Shown: positions 44,701 through 54,311, counted from the first letter of the stretch. The stretch is DNA of 64,000 nucleotides from Candidatus Pyrohabitans jungbluthii (GCA_002010065.2 MTMD02000001.1:1-64000); one strand, 5' to 3'. Made by a program: numbers and translations. The notes: a model not told the origin generated them from the sequence alone.

Positions 44701-45209
44701 CTACCTCCCCATGTACTCCTCCAGCTTCCCCTCCGCCTGCTTCCTCTTACACCATTCGCGCAGGGTTTCCCTCTCACCGAGGTACTTATAGTAGGGCACG
44801 CCGTAACCGCAGCTTGTCATTACCTCCTGTATGTGCAGCAGGATTATCTGCCTCGCATAGGAGGGCACCTCCAGCTTCATCCTGGCCATTAAGCCTCTTC
44901 TCTCAGCCTCCTCAAGGGAGAGCACCTCTCCCCTGCAGTACAGGCGGAGAACCATCGGCTTGGCGTCGAAGCTGCAGAACATCACCGTAACCATTCCCCC
45001 TGGGCTATGTGCCTCGCTGTCTCATTGCCGCTTCCCGGGTAGTCGATGTAGGCCACGGTTTTGCTGTCGATTACCGAGAAGGTTTTGTACCCCTTCGGAG
45101 AAATGTTAACCCTCCCTCCATCGGGAGGAGCAGAGGCGACGAAGAATATCCTCTGAGCCTCAATGAATCTTTTCAGCTCCTCATTCAGCTCCGGGTAGAA
45201 TTCCGCCAT
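44701..45209 (-). pseudogene. Frameshifted pyridoxamine 5'-phosphate oxidase-like (FMN-binding) protein
   Basis: Two overlapping frames together make one PNPOx-like protein. The first (45209-44982) begins MAEFYPELNEELK and reaches GSGNETARHIAQG; the second (44994-44701) continues VTVMFCSFDAKPMVLRLYCRG to the end. Joined, they give the usual order of this family. A single extra G in the five-G run on the minus strand (44996-45000) would restore one frame. Either the gene is inactivated or the run was miscounted in sequencing. Members bind FMN or F420. Confidence 0.8.
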
Positions 45210-45385
45210 TACACTCTCTCCCGAATTCCTGAATCTTACTTCTGCACTTCAGCCTTATCAGATTTTCGCTTTATAAAATTTCTCTTTAGAATCCATTATT
45301 CTTTTAGTCCTACATTAGTCTTATTCTGACGCAAAGGCGATAGGCTGGAAAAGTGAAAACTTCGGCTGAAATATCCAACATCCCC

Positions 45386-45406
45386 TGTGCATGTTATCTG
45401 TGCACA
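45386..45406. promoter_or_regulatory. Inverted repeat before vapBC
   Basis: TGTGCA and TGCACA flank 9 nt, ending 8 nt before the vapB start and overlapping ACATATAAAA. VapB antitoxins commonly bind palindromes at their own promoter, so this is a candidate autoregulatory operator. Confidence 0.5.
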
Positions 45407-45414
45407 TATAAAAC

Positions 45415-45639
45415 ATGGGCACGAAAACTATATCTCTCTCCGAGGAAGCCTACAGATTGCTGAAAGAGGCAAAACTTCCAGGCGAAAGCTTTTCGGATGT
45501 TGTGAAGAGGATGATTAAAAAGAGGCCTCTATCAAGTTTTGCTGGCTTATGGGCGGAGCTGGAAGATGAGAAGATAGAAGAAATTAAAAAATTAATCAAA
45601 ATTGAAAGGGAGATTTCTGATAAAAAATGGGGGTACTGA
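45415..45639 (+). CDS. vapB: VapB-type antitoxin
   Basis: A 74-residue antitoxin of the DUF217 type: KTISLSEEAYRLLKEAKLPGESFSDVVKR at the start forms a ribbon-helix-helix-like DNA-binding part, followed by a charged tail that would block the toxin. The toxin gene begins 3 nt after the stop, the usual toxin-antitoxin arrangement. Confidence 0.87.
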   Translation: MGTKTISLSEEAYRLLKEAKLPGESFSDVVKRMIKKRPLSSFAGLWAELEDEKIEEIKKLIKIEREISDKKWGY

Positions 45640-45642
45640 ATT

Positions 45643-46029
45643 GTGGTGGTTCTTGAAACTGACTTCCTAATAGATCTTCTCAAAGGTGAGGAGTATGCTG
45701 TAACCAAAGCCAGAGAAATTGACGAATCTGGAGAACCAAAATTCGTCACGCCTGTTTCAGCCACAGAGTTTCTCATTGGTGCCCACTATATTGGTGGTAA
45801 ATATCTTAAAGCCGCCATGGAACTTTTGTCTTCACTTGAAATCCTTGAGTTTGACTTGGAAGCATGTTATGTGGCTGGTGAAATAGGCGCCACTCTTGCA
45901 AAAGAGGGCAAGCACATAGGTGTAGCAGATACCATGATCGCGGGCATAGTAAAGAGACATGGAGAAAAGCTGCTCACGAGAGATGAGAATTACTCGCGAG
46001 TTAAAGGGCTCGTGGTGGAGAGGTATTAA
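45643..46029 (+). CDS. vapC: VapC toxin, PIN-domain ribonuclease
   Basis: A 128-residue PIN protein with GTG start at 45643. Acidic residues at LETDFLIDLL, SATEFLIGA and VADTMIAGI, plus a C-terminal LLTRDENYSRV, form the metal site. VapC toxins cut RNA such as tRNA when freed from VapB. The pair probably stabilises the local accessory region. Confidence 0.9.
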   Translation: MVVLETDFLIDLLKGEEYAVTKAREIDESGEPKFVTPVSATEFLIGAHYIGGKYLKAAMELLSSLEILEFDLEACYVAGEIGATLAKEGKHIGVADTMIAGIVKRHGEKLLTRDENYSRVKGLVVERY

Positions 46030-46232
46030 ATCCTCTGTGCTAAGATGGCTCCTTGGTATGACCGCTCTGAGGCATACAGCATTTATGGGCCACGGGGAAA
46101 GTGAAAGCCTCAGAATGGCTTATAGCAGCATCCCATCCATAAAATTTGGGCGAAAGTATATATACTTCTTCCAGCAATAAATAATAAATTAAAAATAGTT
46201 TATTTATATATAAAAAAGGAGGTGGGTGTGGC

Positions 46233-46709
46233 GTGAGCATAACACAAAAATTGGCTATTCTATATGCTATCCTTATAACTCTCGGCACCGCAGGTGCGCA
46301 GATGATGGGAGGCTATGGAGAAGGCGGCTATTACGGAATGATGGGCGCTCCCGGTTATGGGTTTGAGCCCAACACAAGTTACTACTCCTATCGGGGCTAT
46401 CAAACCTATCCCTACGGGTATGGTGGTATGCCCATGGGTGGTTATGGTATGATGGGCGGTATGATGCCAATGATGGGTGGCTATGGTGGTTATGGAATGA
46501 TGGGAGCTTATCCGGGCTATGGGATGGGCTACTCTGGTGGCTGGTTCCTGCTGCTTCTTCTCATAGCCGTGGCAGCGGTTCTAATTTACTACGCAAGGGG
46601 TAAAGAAGCAGCCCCTTCGAGTGCAAAAGATATCCTGGACATGAGGCTGGCTAAAGGCGAGATAACCCAGGAGGAGTACCAGAAGCTCAGAGAGGTGATT
46701 GAGGGATGA
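46233..46709 (+). CDS. Met/Gly/Tyr-rich membrane protein with SHOCT domain
   Basis: A 158-residue protein with GTG start behind AAAGGAGGTGGG. A signal-like segment (about 6-23) is followed by repeats built from MMGG, GGYG and GMMG up to about residue 100, then one membrane helix (about 103-121) and a C-terminal SHOCT motif (AKDILDMRLAKGEITQEEYQKL, split around residue 145). The Met-rich part would lie outside the cell and could bind Cu(I) or another soft metal (inference). The next gene overlaps by 4 nt (ATGA). First gene of a three-gene cassette. Confidence 0.75.
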   Translation: MSITQKLAILYAILITLGTAGAQMMGGYGEGGYYGMMGAPGYGFEPNTSYYSYRGYQTYPYGYGGMPMGGYGMMGGMMPMMGGYGGYGMMGAYPGYGMGYSGGWFLLLLLIAVAAVLIYYARGKEAAPSSAKDILDMRLAKGEITQEEYQKLREVIEG

Positions 46710-47272
46710 AAAAGGGCATCGCAATAATAATCGCAGCGGTTCTCGTATTCCTCGCTATTGGCTTGTACAACCAGTACTCATACTACAGGGCGGCTCCATT
46801 CTATGGCGGTGGAGGGATGATGATGGGCACACCTTATCCGGGGGCACAGCCCGGCTATGTGCAGCCAGCGCCGCAGATACAGTTCTCCTCAAACGGTGAG
46901 ATGATCTATTATACTGGCGTCAACAAGAGGGGAGAGCGTATTGTGCCCAGGTTCGGTGGACCCATGTGGCTCTATATGCACGGCGGAAGCTGTGTATCCT
47001 GCCACGGTGAGGACGGCAGAGGTGGCAAGCCAGTGATGATGTGCTCTGAGGTTCCGCCGGACATAAGGTACAGTGCGCTAACCAGCGAGGAGATGGAGCA
47101 CGAAGAGGGCGAAGAGCACCCGCCCTATAACGAGACCACGATAAAGCGGGCAATAACTCAGGGTTTAAACCCCGCCGGCGAAGAGCTTGATCCGTGCATG
47201 CCCAGATGGGCAATAAGCGAGAATGACCTGAACGACTTAATTCTCTTCCTTAAGGAGCTTGACAGGAGGTGA
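46706..47272 (+). CDS. Membrane-anchored monoheme cytochrome c
   Basis: A 188-residue protein with one N-terminal membrane helix (about 4-22), a short Gly/Met/Pro-rich linker, then a cytochrome c domain: the heme site CVSCH (Cys96, Cys99, His100), a likely Met ligand in CMPRW (Met165) and helix ENDLNDLILFLKEL. Cys113 and Cys164 might form a disulfide. It would carry electrons outside the membrane. c-type cytochromes need a heme-lyase system not present in the window. Confidence 0.83.
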   Translation: MKKGIAIIIAAVLVFLAIGLYNQYSYYRAAPFYGGGGMMMGTPYPGAQPGYVQPAPQIQFSSNGEMIYYTGVNKRGERIVPRFGGPMWLYMHGGSCVSCHGEDGRGGKPVMMCSEVPPDIRYSALTSEEMEHEEGEEHPPYNETTIKRAITQGLNPAGEELDPCMPRWAISENDLNDLILFLKELDRR

Positions 47273-47277
47273 ATAAT

Positions 47278-47511
47278 ATGGCGACGAAAAACGATAAGCT
47301 TGTGGCTGGAATTATCCTGACGGTGGTTGGCTTGCTTGGTCTCAGCTCAGGCGGAATGATGGGCTATGCAGGCATGGGCGGCATGATGGGTGGCTACGGG
47401 ATGATGGGCGGCTACGGCATGGGCTTTGGGTTCTTCCCACTGCTGATCAGTGCGGTATTTCTGGGCATAACTCTATTCGGGGTCTACCTGATATACGAGG
47501 CAGTGAAGTGA
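47278..47511 (+). CDS. Small Met/Gly-rich membrane protein
   Basis: A 77-residue protein with ATG after AGGAGGTGAATA. Membrane helices at about 8-24 and 52-73 enclose a GMMGGYGMMGGYG loop, the same motif as in the first gene of the cassette. Function unknown; the shared composition suggests a common complex or metal site with the two preceding genes. Confidence 0.7.
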   Translation: MATKNDKLVAGIILTVVGLLGLSSGGMMGYAGMGGMMGGYGMMGGYGMGFGFFPLLISAVFLGITLFGVYLIYEAVK

Positions 47512-47622
47512 AGGAGAGTATAAAGTAGAAAAAAAGCGCATCGAAAACATAGGGGAAAAACCTACTTCTCCCCTCTCTATTCCTCATTTATCTAGGGGAA
47601 TGTTGTTATTTTATTGTCAAAA

Positions 47623-47760
47623 TTATATTGTTTTTGATAATTTCGGTGAGCATATTTCTCTTGATGCTTGCGTAGGTCTGTTTAGAATAATAACACGTTC
47701 TCTCAGCTTCTTTGCCCTGCCGAGCAACCTTTCTGTCTTTTCAATTTTAACTTGCTCCAT
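47623..47760 (-). CDS. Small 45-residue protein downstream of cas6
   Basis: ATG at 47760, 5 nt after the cas6 stop, with a strong GGAGGTGATTTTA ribosome site. It is basic and helical (MEQVKIEKTERLLGRAKKL at the start) and could be an antitoxin-like or truncated protein. Unknown function; the good ribosome site is the main support. The sequence from 47512 to 47622 shows no further gene. Confidence 0.5.
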   Translation of the reverse strand: MEQVKIEKTERLLGRAKKLRERVIILNRPTQASREICSPKLSKTI

Positions 47761-47765
47761 TAAAA

Positions 47766-48545
47766 TCACCTCCCCACCTTCACCTCCATGAAGCCGAAGC
47801 CAAGGGAGTTGCGTTCCCCGAAGCCGGCGTCTAAGCCGAACTGCAAAAGCTCACGCTGCTCCCTCGTTAAATGCGAGAAGTGAAACTCCCACAGAGAGGC
47901 GAACACCTTTACCTCGCGGTTTTTGATGAGCAGGTGATTGCACACCTGCTTCCTGAACACAAACTGCTGGAAGAGCGGGAGGTAGCGCTCTTCTTCCACA
48001 TCAGCGCCCAGAAAATGTTTGTACTTCTTAATCAGGTTATCCTCAAGCTGGCGCAGGAAGGCTTCGAAGGCTATGTTGGGACGCCAGTAAACGTAGGCGT
48101 GCTCGCTGCGTATGCCGTACTTAGCATAGCTCCTCTTTGGGATGCGCACTATAATGGGTGTTCTGGTGACAAGCGCGACGCTATGCTTAACCTTCGGGCG
48201 GGCTATCCTAATCTCTCTAAGATAGAAGCGCATATTGCCGAGGTTTACAACCTCTCGCTCCAGAAGCGACTCTGCAAAGGTGCGGATAAGCTCATTGTCG
48301 GGTGAAGAGATTGCCACGTAGCGCGTGTCGCCCTCGCCAATATCGAAGGGCGAGTAGATGTTGGAAAAGCAGAAGTACTTGTAACCTCTGGCGTCGTGGA
48401 GGTGCTCGTAGGCGGTGCCCCTCAGAAGGCTGTACACAAAGCCCTGGAGCTTGGCATGGTAGCGCAGGTCGTAAGCGTAGTCGCCGGCGCTCTCAAGCGT
48501 GAGTATCAGCCTGCTTATCTTCCACCCCTCCCATCTCGGCTGCAA
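47766..48545 (-). CDS. cas6: Cas6 CRISPR RNA endoribonuclease, orphan
   Basis: A 259-residue Cas6: two ferredoxin-like folds with the C-terminal Gly-rich loop GLDAGFGERNSLGFGF. It cuts CRISPR repeat RNA. No array or other cas gene is in the window. It starts 16 nt after the proS stop and seems cotranscribed with it. TTG 48545 is the first usual start; homologues begin near ISRLILTLES, so an in-frame ATA at 48518 after GGGAGGGGTGG may be used. A catalytic His cannot be assigned with confidence. Confidence 0.85.
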   Translation of the reverse strand: MQPRWEGWKISRLILTLESAGDYAYDLRYHAKLQGFVYSLLRGTAYEHLHDARGYKYFCFSNIYSPFDIGEGDTRYVAISSPDNELIRTFAESLLEREVVNLGNMRFYLREIRIARPKVKHSVALVTRTPIIVRIPKRSYAKYGIRSEHAYVYWRPNIAFEAFLRQLEDNLIKKYKHFLGADVEEERYLPLFQQFVFRKQVCNHLLIKNREVKVFASLWEFHFSHLTREQRELLQFGLDAGFGERNSLGFGFMEVKVGR

Positions 48546-48560
48546 ACACAGGCGTTCCCC

Positions 48561-49976
48561 CTAGTAACTCCTGCCCATTATTATAACCTTCTCCGCCTTT
48601 TCGCCGCAGCCCACGCAGGTGCCCTGCGCTGGCTCCTCATCGAGAATACCTAAAATGTCAACATCGACGCGGTCTTCTATACTCTTGCCGCAGGCTTCGC
48701 GCCCGCACCACATGGTTTTAACCACACCGCCCTTCTCCACAACCAGCTTCTTTATCTCCTCTATGCTTGCGGCGGTGTGGATCCTGCTCTCCATCTCCCG
48801 CCACGCACGCTCCTTCAAGTTTGAGGATATCTCTGCAAGCGTCTCGCGCACGCGCTTGCGAACCTCGCTGCGAGGCACTGAGAAGCGCTCACCGGTGTCG
48901 CGGCGCACCAGAGTAACCTTACCCTGCTCAATATCCCTGGGGCCGAGCTCTACCCTGAGAGGTACGCCGCGAATCTCCCAGTCGTAGTACTTGCTTCCGG
49001 GGCGAATATCTCGAGAATCCACGTGAACTCTAAAATCGCGGAGCTCTTCTCTAAGCTTCTCCACCTCACTATCAACAAGCTCCTTCTTATCCTTGAACCA
49101 GATGGGCACAACCACAACCTGAATGGGCGCCACCTCTGGCATTAAGCATAAGCCAGAGTCGTCGCCGTGCAGGGCGAGAAGCGCTGCTATAACGCGGTCG
49201 CTTATGCCATAGCATGTCTGGTACGCGTACTCCTGCTCACCCTTTGGGTTCTCAAAAGTTATGTCGAAGGTGCGAGAGAAGTTCTGCCCGAGATTGTGGA
49301 CGGTGCCGATCTGCAGTGTCCTTCCGTCAGGGAAGATGGTGTCAAAAGCCATCGTATACTCAGCGCCGGGGAACTTGTCCCAGTCTGGGCGCCTCGAGAT
49401 AATGTAGGGTATCCCCAGGGTGTCGAAAAAGCTTCTGTAGCATGAAATTGCCTCACGCACCTGCCTCTCAGCATCCTCCATGCTTGCATGCGCGGTGTGC
49501 GCCTCCTTGAAGGTGGTAATCTCGCGAAGGCGAATAAGCGGACGGGTGTGCTTGGTCTCGTAGCGGAAGGTGTTTACCACCTGATAGATCTTCAGGGGCA
49601 TGTCCGCGTGGCTTCTTATCCAGAGCGCAAAGATGGGATAAATGGCGGTCTCGCTGGTTGGGCGAAGGGCAAGCTTGACCTTGAGAGGCTCAAGGCCGCC
49701 GTGGGTAACCCAGTAAACCTCATCCTCAAAGCCTGCGATGTGCTTTGCCTCTTTAGCAAACTCATGCTCAGGTATAAGTAGTGGAAACAGCGCCTCCTCG
49801 TGACCCGTGCCGTCGAGGATTCTTCGGATAAGCTCCACCACATGGCGGCGAATTTTAAAGCCGTAGGGGTACCACACGTAAACACCCTTAACAGGGTACC
49901 GCACATCCAGAATCTCTGCCTTCTCAATTATCTCATTGTACCACTCGCTGAAGTTCTTCTTCCACTTCTCGCGCAT
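48561..49976 (-). CDS. proS: Prolyl-tRNA synthetase, archaeal/eukaryotic type
   Basis: A 471-residue class II ProRS without an editing domain. Motif 2 region [17 protein letters not shown], motif 3 GDDSGL...P, and a C-terminal zinc-binding domain (MWCGREACG and [13 protein letters not shown]) are present; the C-terminus ends with Tyr, as usual. It charges tRNA-Pro. Confidence 0.95.
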   Translation of the reverse strand: MREKWKKNFSEWYNEIIEKAEILDVRYPVKGVYVWYPYGFKIRRHVVELIRRILDGTGHEEALFPLLIPEHEFAKEAKHIAGFEDEVYWVTHGGLEPLKVKLALRPTSETAIYPIFALWIRSHADMPLKIYQVVNTFRYETKHTRPLIRLREITTFKEAHTAHASMEDAERQVREAISCYRSFFDTLGIPYIISRRPDWDKFPGAEYTMAFDTIFPDGRTLQIGTVHNLGQNFSRTFDITFENPKGEQEYAYQTCYGISDRVIAALLALHGDDSGLCLMPEVAPIQVVVVPIWFKDKKELVDSEVEKLREELRDFRVHVDSRDIRPGSKYYDWEIRGVPLRVELGPRDIEQGKVTLVRRDTGERFSVPRSEVRKRVRETLAEISSNLKERAWREMESRIHTAASIEEIKKLVVEKGGVVKTMWCGREACGKSIEDRVDVDILGILDEEPAQGTCVGCGEKAEKVIIMGRSY

Positions 49977-50033
49977 CTCATCACCGTTGCATTGCCTAGC
50001 GACGTCAACGCATGCGTTATAACTTTACCATAT

Positions 50034-50612
50034 TTAAAGGTTGCCTGCAGCTATATCAGCGAAGTAGCGGTGCAGGCGAGAGTCGCGGGTAAGCTCTGGA
50101 TGAAAGGCACAGGCTAAGTAGCGCCCCTGCCTGGCGAGCACAATTGCATCGTCAACGCGGGCGAGAACTTCTACACCCTTACCAGCGCGAGTTATAATGG
50201 GAGCGCGGATGAACACTGCATGGAAAGGCTTCTCTCCTAGCGCTGGTATCGTCAGGTCAACCTCAAAGCTCTCTCGCTGCCTGCCGAAGGCGTTTCTCGC
50301 CACGGTGATGTCCATAAGCTTTAGCGAAAACTGCTCATATCCTTCAATCTCCTTGGCAAGGAGAATTGCCCCTGCGCAGGTGCCGAAGATCGCCAGCTCT
50401 GGATTTGCGTGAATCGCCTTATCTATGCCGTACTTCTGTATGAGCTTTCCTATGGTGGTGCTCTCCCCGCCGGGAATCACAAGTCCGTCAAGCTTGCTTA
50501 CCTGCTCCGCCTTCTTCACCGCTATAACCTCTCCCCTCCTGCGAATCGCCCGCTTCATAGCTGAGAGGTGCTCCGCAACGTCGCCCTGAAGTGCAAGCAC
50601 ACCCACCTTCAT
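50034..50612 (-). CDS. pdxT: Pyridoxal 5'-phosphate synthase glutaminase subunit
   Basis: A 192-residue class I amidotransferase: VGVLALQGDVAEHL, IPGGESTTIGKL, catalytic Cys in FGTCAGAILL and the His/Glu pair in CAFHPELT. It supplies ammonia to PdxS. It lies 3 nt after the DsbA-like gene and downstream of pdxS in one operon, with the DsbA-like gene between. Confidence 0.95.
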   Translation of the reverse strand: MKVGVLALQGDVAEHLSAMKRAIRRRGEVIAVKKAEQVSKLDGLVIPGGESTTIGKLIQKYGIDKAIHANPELAIFGTCAGAILLAKEIEGYEQFSLKLMDITVARNAFGRQRESFEVDLTIPALGEKPFHAVFIRAPIITRAGKGVEVLARVDDAIVLARQGRYLACAFHPELTRDSRLHRYFADIAAGNL

Positions 50613-50615
50613 GGC

Positions 50616-51521
50616 TTAGCCTCCCTGCCTCGCTAGTTCAGAATCTATTATCACCTTAAACGCCTCAAAAGGCTGCGCTCCCTTTAGAGGAATGCCGTTT
50701 ATGAAGAACGCCGGCGTGCCCGTGACGCCTGCGTTGATTCCATCCTGAAAGTCCTTTCTAACTTCCTCCTCGTACTTACCGGAGGCAAGACAGATCTTAA
50801 AGCTCTCCACGTCAAGAGAAAGCTGCTGCGCATACTCAACAAAAGCCTCCTCTCCGCGAGCTGACCAGTCGGTTTGCTTCTCAAACAGCACATCGTGGTA
50901 CTCGAAGTACTTGCCCTGCTCTCCGGCGCAGTTCGCGGCTTCTGCGGCTTTTAACGCATACGCATGAATGTTCTCCAGCGGGAAGTCGCGGTAGACAAAG
51001 CGCACCTTGCCCTCGTATGTTTCGAGTATTTTATCCAGCGTCTCCTCCCTAAACTTCCTGCAGAAGGGACACTGGTAGTCGGAAAACTCGATTATCACAA
51101 CGGGAGCATCGCTTGGACCAATCGCCGGGTCGTCGTCCTCGCTCACCTCCACCCGCTGAGGCTCTGGTTTCTGAATGGGCTGGGACATATTTACCATCTT
51201 AAGCACGAGGATTTCGCCATCCTTGGTTACGTATACGGGGGTAACCTCCAGCACATTTCCGGCATGGGTAATCTCAATATCAAGGCGGTAGAGGTAATCT
51301 CCATAGGGTGAGGAGTTGACCACTCTGCCGCTCAACCCCTGCGGTTTGAGGAAATTCTCGTCAATATACGCGAACGTTTTCTCCCCCAGCTGCTGCGCAT
51401 CTAACGCAGCGGAGGGTGTAGAGGTGGCTTCCCGCTCACCAAGCGTGTTAGCCATGAAGTAGCCAATAGCGATGCCAATGGCAATACCCACTACAATAAG
51501 CTGCAGGGCTCTGTTATCCAT
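50616..51521 (-). CDS. Membrane-anchored DsbA-like thioredoxin-fold protein
   Basis: A 301-residue protein with one N-terminal membrane helix (about 9-27), a middle region and a DsbA-type domain (about 130-300) with active site SDYQCPFCRKF and cis-Pro in GVTGTPAFFINGIPL. It probably forms or isomerises disulfides in secreted proteins. It sits inside the vitamin B6 operon with no obvious functional link. Confidence 0.88.
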   Translation of the reverse strand: MDNRALQLIVVGIAIGIAIGYFMANTLGEREATSTPSAALDAQQLGEKTFAYIDENFLKPQGLSGRVVNSSPYGDYLYRLDIEITHAGNVLEVTPVYVTKDGEILVLKMVNMSQPIQKPEPQRVEVSEDDDPAIGPSDAPVVIIEFSDYQCPFCRKFREETLDKILETYEGKVRFVYRDFPLENIHAYALKAAEAANCAGEQGKYFEYHDVLFEKQTDWSARGEEAFVEYAQQLSLDVESFKICLASGKYEEEVRKDFQDGINAGVTGTPAFFINGIPLKGAQPFEAFKVIIDSELARQGG

Positions 51522-51535
51522 CTAAATCTCCGTCC

Positions 51536-52417
51536 CTACACACCGCGCACCTGTAGAAGCTCTTCTGGCTTGAGCTGGCGTATGTCGAGACCCTTCATAG
51601 GTTCGCCTATGCCCTTAGAAATCTCCGCAAGAAGTTCAAAGTCGTCATAATGCGTTGTCGCCTCGACTATTGCACGCGCCCTCGCCTCGGGATCAGAGGA
51701 CTTGAATATGCCAGAGCCCACGAAGATGCCGTCTGCGCCAAGCTGCATCATAAGCGAGGCATCCGCGGGAGTAGCTATTCCACCCGCGGCGAAGTTCACC
51801 ACGGGTAGGCGACCAAGCTTGGCGGTCTCCCGCACAAGGTCGAGAGGAGCCTGGAGTTCCTTGGCGGCATAGTAGAGCTCATCCTCCCGCATGCTCTTGA
51901 GGCGGCGAATCTCGCCCATAACCAGGCGCATGTGGCGCACAGCTTCGACGATATTCCCGCTGCCTGCCTCGCCCTTAGTGCGGATCATCGCAGCGCCCTC
52001 GGCGATTCTGCGCAGCGCTTCCCCGAGATTGCGCGCGCCGCACACGAAGGGCACCTTAAATTTGTGCTTGTCTATATGGTTCTGCTCGTCCGCAGGCGTT
52101 AAAACCTCGCTCTCATCTATAAAATCAACGCCCATCGCCTCGAGAATCTGAGCCTCGGCGAAGTGTCCTATCCTCACCTTCGCCATCACAGGTATGCTCA
52201 CAGCATCCATAATCTCCTGAATCTTCGCAGGGTCAGCCATTCTCGCCACGCCGCCAGCGGCGCGTATATCCGCAGGGACTTTCTCCAGAGCCATCACCGC
52301 GACTGCGCCAGCGTCCTCGGCGATGCCCGCCTGCTCGGCGTTGGTAACGTCCATGATAACACCGCCTTTCAGCATCTGCGCCAGACCACGCTTCACCTTC
52401 ACAGTACCTTTCTTCAC
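51536..52417 (-). CDS. pdxS: Pyridoxal 5'-phosphate synthase subunit PdxS
   Basis: A 293-residue Pdx[60 protein letters not shown]. With PdxT it makes PLP from ribose 5-phosphate, glyceraldehyde 3-phosphate and ammonia. GTG 52417 follows AGGAGGGATTGAA and gives the normal N-terminus; the frame extends to 52453 but that overlaps the preceding gene. Confidence 0.95.
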   Translation of the reverse strand: MKKGTVKVKRGLAQMLKGGVIMDVTNAEQAGIAEDAGAVAVMALEKVPADIRAAGGVARMADPAKIQEIMDAVSIPVMAKVRIGHFAEAQILEAMGVDFIDESEVLTPADEQNHIDKHKFKVPFVCGARNLGEALRRIAEGAAMIRTKGEAGSGNIVEAVRHMRLVMGEIRRLKSMREDELYYAAKELQAPLDLVRETAKLGRLPVVNFAAGGIATPADASLMMQLGADGIFVGSGIFKSSDPEARARAIVEATTHYDDFELLAEISKGIGEPMKGLDIRQLKPEELLQVRGV

Positions 52418-52418
52418 T

Positions 52419-53765
52419 TCAATCCCTCCTGAGTATGAACCTCTTAACCGCAAGCTTCTTCTTCGCTGCCCTTGCAGCAGCTTCCTCTATCCTGCGCCTC
52501 ATCTCAGCCATCATCTCGGGCTCTTCTTCTCCCACAATCTTTTTAACCTTCGTGTACGCTGCCTCTCTGAACTTAGCCTTGAGCTCGCGCTCGCCCTCGC
52601 TGTTCTCAAGGTAAGCTCCTCTGCCTACTTCTACTCTTCCTACCTCATAAACTTTTGCCACACCGCGAAGTGCCGCTTTTACCTCGGCAGCGCTATCCTG
52701 AGGCAGGATGAGCATAAGAGAGTCAGTGCTTATCCCGAGGGGGTCAATCTCAAGCTCCTGAAGCATCTCAAGAACCCTCGGGTTAACCGACTTATAAAGC
52801 TCCTCCTCGTAGAACACCAGCTTTTTGCGAGCGGTGCGGGAGATTTCCCATGCGTCGCCCCGTACACCGCCGTTGGTAACATCGCTCATGGCGTGCACCT
52901 CGCTAAGAAGACTGCGCTCCATCACCGCCTCACATGCTTGCATGAACTCCACATTCAGCGTTTCTTTAACCACGTCGTAGCGCTGGTGGTATATTGCTAT
53001 TGTTGAGACCGTGCCCCCGCCTTTTCCTTCTGTGAGCAGGATAACGTCTCCAGCCTCCGCTTGCCTCCTCGCCTTTGGAGGCTCGCGAGAAGTGCCAACC
53101 GCAGCGACGCTGGCAACGAGGCGCTCACCAAACACCATATCGCCGCCCACGCGCAGCGTACTCCCTGCGACGAGAGGAGTAGAGCAAAGCTCACCCACGC
53201 AGGCTACGCCGGCTGTGAAGTCGAAGAGCTTGCCTATGTCGCCATCATCGGCAAGGTGCAAATCGCTTATAAGCGCTCTGGGTTTAGAGCCCATTACATA
53301 CACATCCCGAAGCGCCGCTCTGGCTGCGTGGAAGCCGGCGAGAAAAGGAAACTCGCTCAAGCGAGAGTGCATGCCGTCAACGGCTACGGTGATGTACCCT
53401 GCCTCGCCGGCTACGACCCCGGCGTCGTCCTGCTGGCGCGCGTCCACCACCGCTTTGGTGGCGCCGATAATCTGGGCCAGCTTGCGGTGCACAAAAAAGT
53501 CGCCCTCGCCGCGAGAGCCAACACCGAACTCGCCCATGCCAACGCCTGCCTCAGCGTAGCCCAGAAGCTCCTGCAGGAAGGTGTCATTCAGCTTACGAAA
53601 GCCTAAGGAAGCCTTCACCTCCTCCACAACAGCACGAGCGAAGCGTAGGCGCTGCTCCTCGCTCCAGTCTTTAAATTCGGCAATGCGCTCCGCAAGTGCC
53701 TCAGCTACCCTGGCTTCATCCTCGCCTTTGAGCAGCCTTTTTCGAACGAATCCTTCAAGATCCAT
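52419..53765 (-). CDS. AIR synthase-related (PurM/SelD/HypE-fold) protein
   Basis: A 448-residue protein. A helical N-terminal part (1-80) precedes a PurM-like ATP-binding core: [41 protein letters not shown], and [11 protein letters not shown] Lys/Arg/Ala-rich helix ends it. Archaea carry such 'AIR synthase-like' proteins of unknown substrate. TATATAAAG lies just upstream of ATG 53765. It leads the operon to pdxS-dsbA-pdxT, so a link to B6 is possible but unproven. Confidence 0.8.
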   Translation of the reverse strand: MDLEGFVRKRLLKGEDEARVAEALAERIAEFKDWSEEQRLRFARAVVEEVKASLGFRKLNDTFLQELLGYAEAGVGMGEFGVGSRGEGDFFVHRKLAQIIGATKAVVDARQQDDAGVVAGEAGYITVAVDGMHSRLSEFPFLAGFHAARAALRDVYVMGSKPRALISDLHLADDGDIGKLFDFTAGVACVGELCSTPLVAGSTLRVGGDMVFGERLVASVAAVGTSREPPKARRQAEAGDVILLTEGKGGGTVSTIAIYHQRYDVVKETLNVEFMQACEAVMERSLLSEVHAMSDVTNGGVRGDAWEISRTARKKLVFYEEELYKSVNPRVLEMLQELEIDPLGISTDSLMLILPQDSAAEVKAALRGVAKVYEVGRVEVGRGAYLENSEGERELKAKFREAAYTKVKKIVGEEEPEMMAEMRRRIEEAAARAAKKKLAVKRFILRRD

Positions 53766-53801
53766 TAACAGCTCCACTCTTTATATATGTCAATACTAAC
53801 C

Positions 53802-53880
53802 GGCACGGATGGGGTGATATGGACGGGGAAGGCGTCCTCATAACGGTGAGGATGGGGTAATAGGGGCGGGTGCGGCGCCC
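53802..53880. repeat. GC-rich dispersed repeat, two tandem-like units
   Basis: Unit 1 is 53802-53837 and unit 2 is 53845-53880. They share a G-rich frame of GGATGGGGTRATA...GGGG..GGCG and resemble the units at 61837-61943. Both loci lie between divergent genes. Function unknown. Confidence 0.65.
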
Positions 53881-53930
53881 CTATAAAAAGGTTAATATAT
53901 CGACTGCAATATTTTATAGCGGGTGCTGAG

Positions 53931-54311
53931 ATGAAGGTCAAAGAGATAATGCACGGCATAACTGTGGTGAAGCCAGATACTAGCGTTAAAGAAGTCGCCG
54001 AGCTGATGACGGCGAAGCGCATAGGTTCAGTGCTGGTTGAGCTTGCACCTCTGCGCTACGGCATACTCACAGAGAGAGATATCCTGACCAAAGTCGTGGC
54101 AAACGACGTTGACCCGAAGAGCGTCAAGGCAAAGGAGATTATGACTGAGCTTCGCGTGACCATAGACGCAGAAGCAAGCGTGGAGAAGGCGTCGGAAATA
54201 CTCAATGTGCACCATATCCGCCGCCTGCCGGTGATGAAGGACGGCGAAATCGTGGGCATGGTCACCGCTCGCGACGTGGCGAAGGCGTGCATGAGGTTAT
54301 TCTCAAGGTAG
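53931..54311 (+). CDS. CBS domain pair protein
   Basis: A 126-residue two-CBS protein (MKVKEIMHGITVVKPDTSV, then AKEIMTELRVTIDAEASV). A sensor for adenine nucleotides by family. TATAAAAAGGTTAATATAT at 53882-53900 is probable promoter sequence. It precedes the POR operon by 68 nt; it might be independent. Confidence 0.88.
   Translation: MKVKEIMHGITVVKPDTSVKEVAELMTAKRIGSVLVELAPLRYGILTERDILTKVVANDVDPKSVKAKEIMTELRVTIDAEASVEKASEILNVHHIRRLPVMKDGEIVGMVTARDVAKACMRLFSR

Noticed and set aside
44553-44990. Plus-strand open frame of 145 codons over the candidate RNA
   Set aside because: Low-complexity Ser/Pro/Arg composition typical of an antisense frame, no ribosome site, and the opposite strand carries the PNPOx-like gene.
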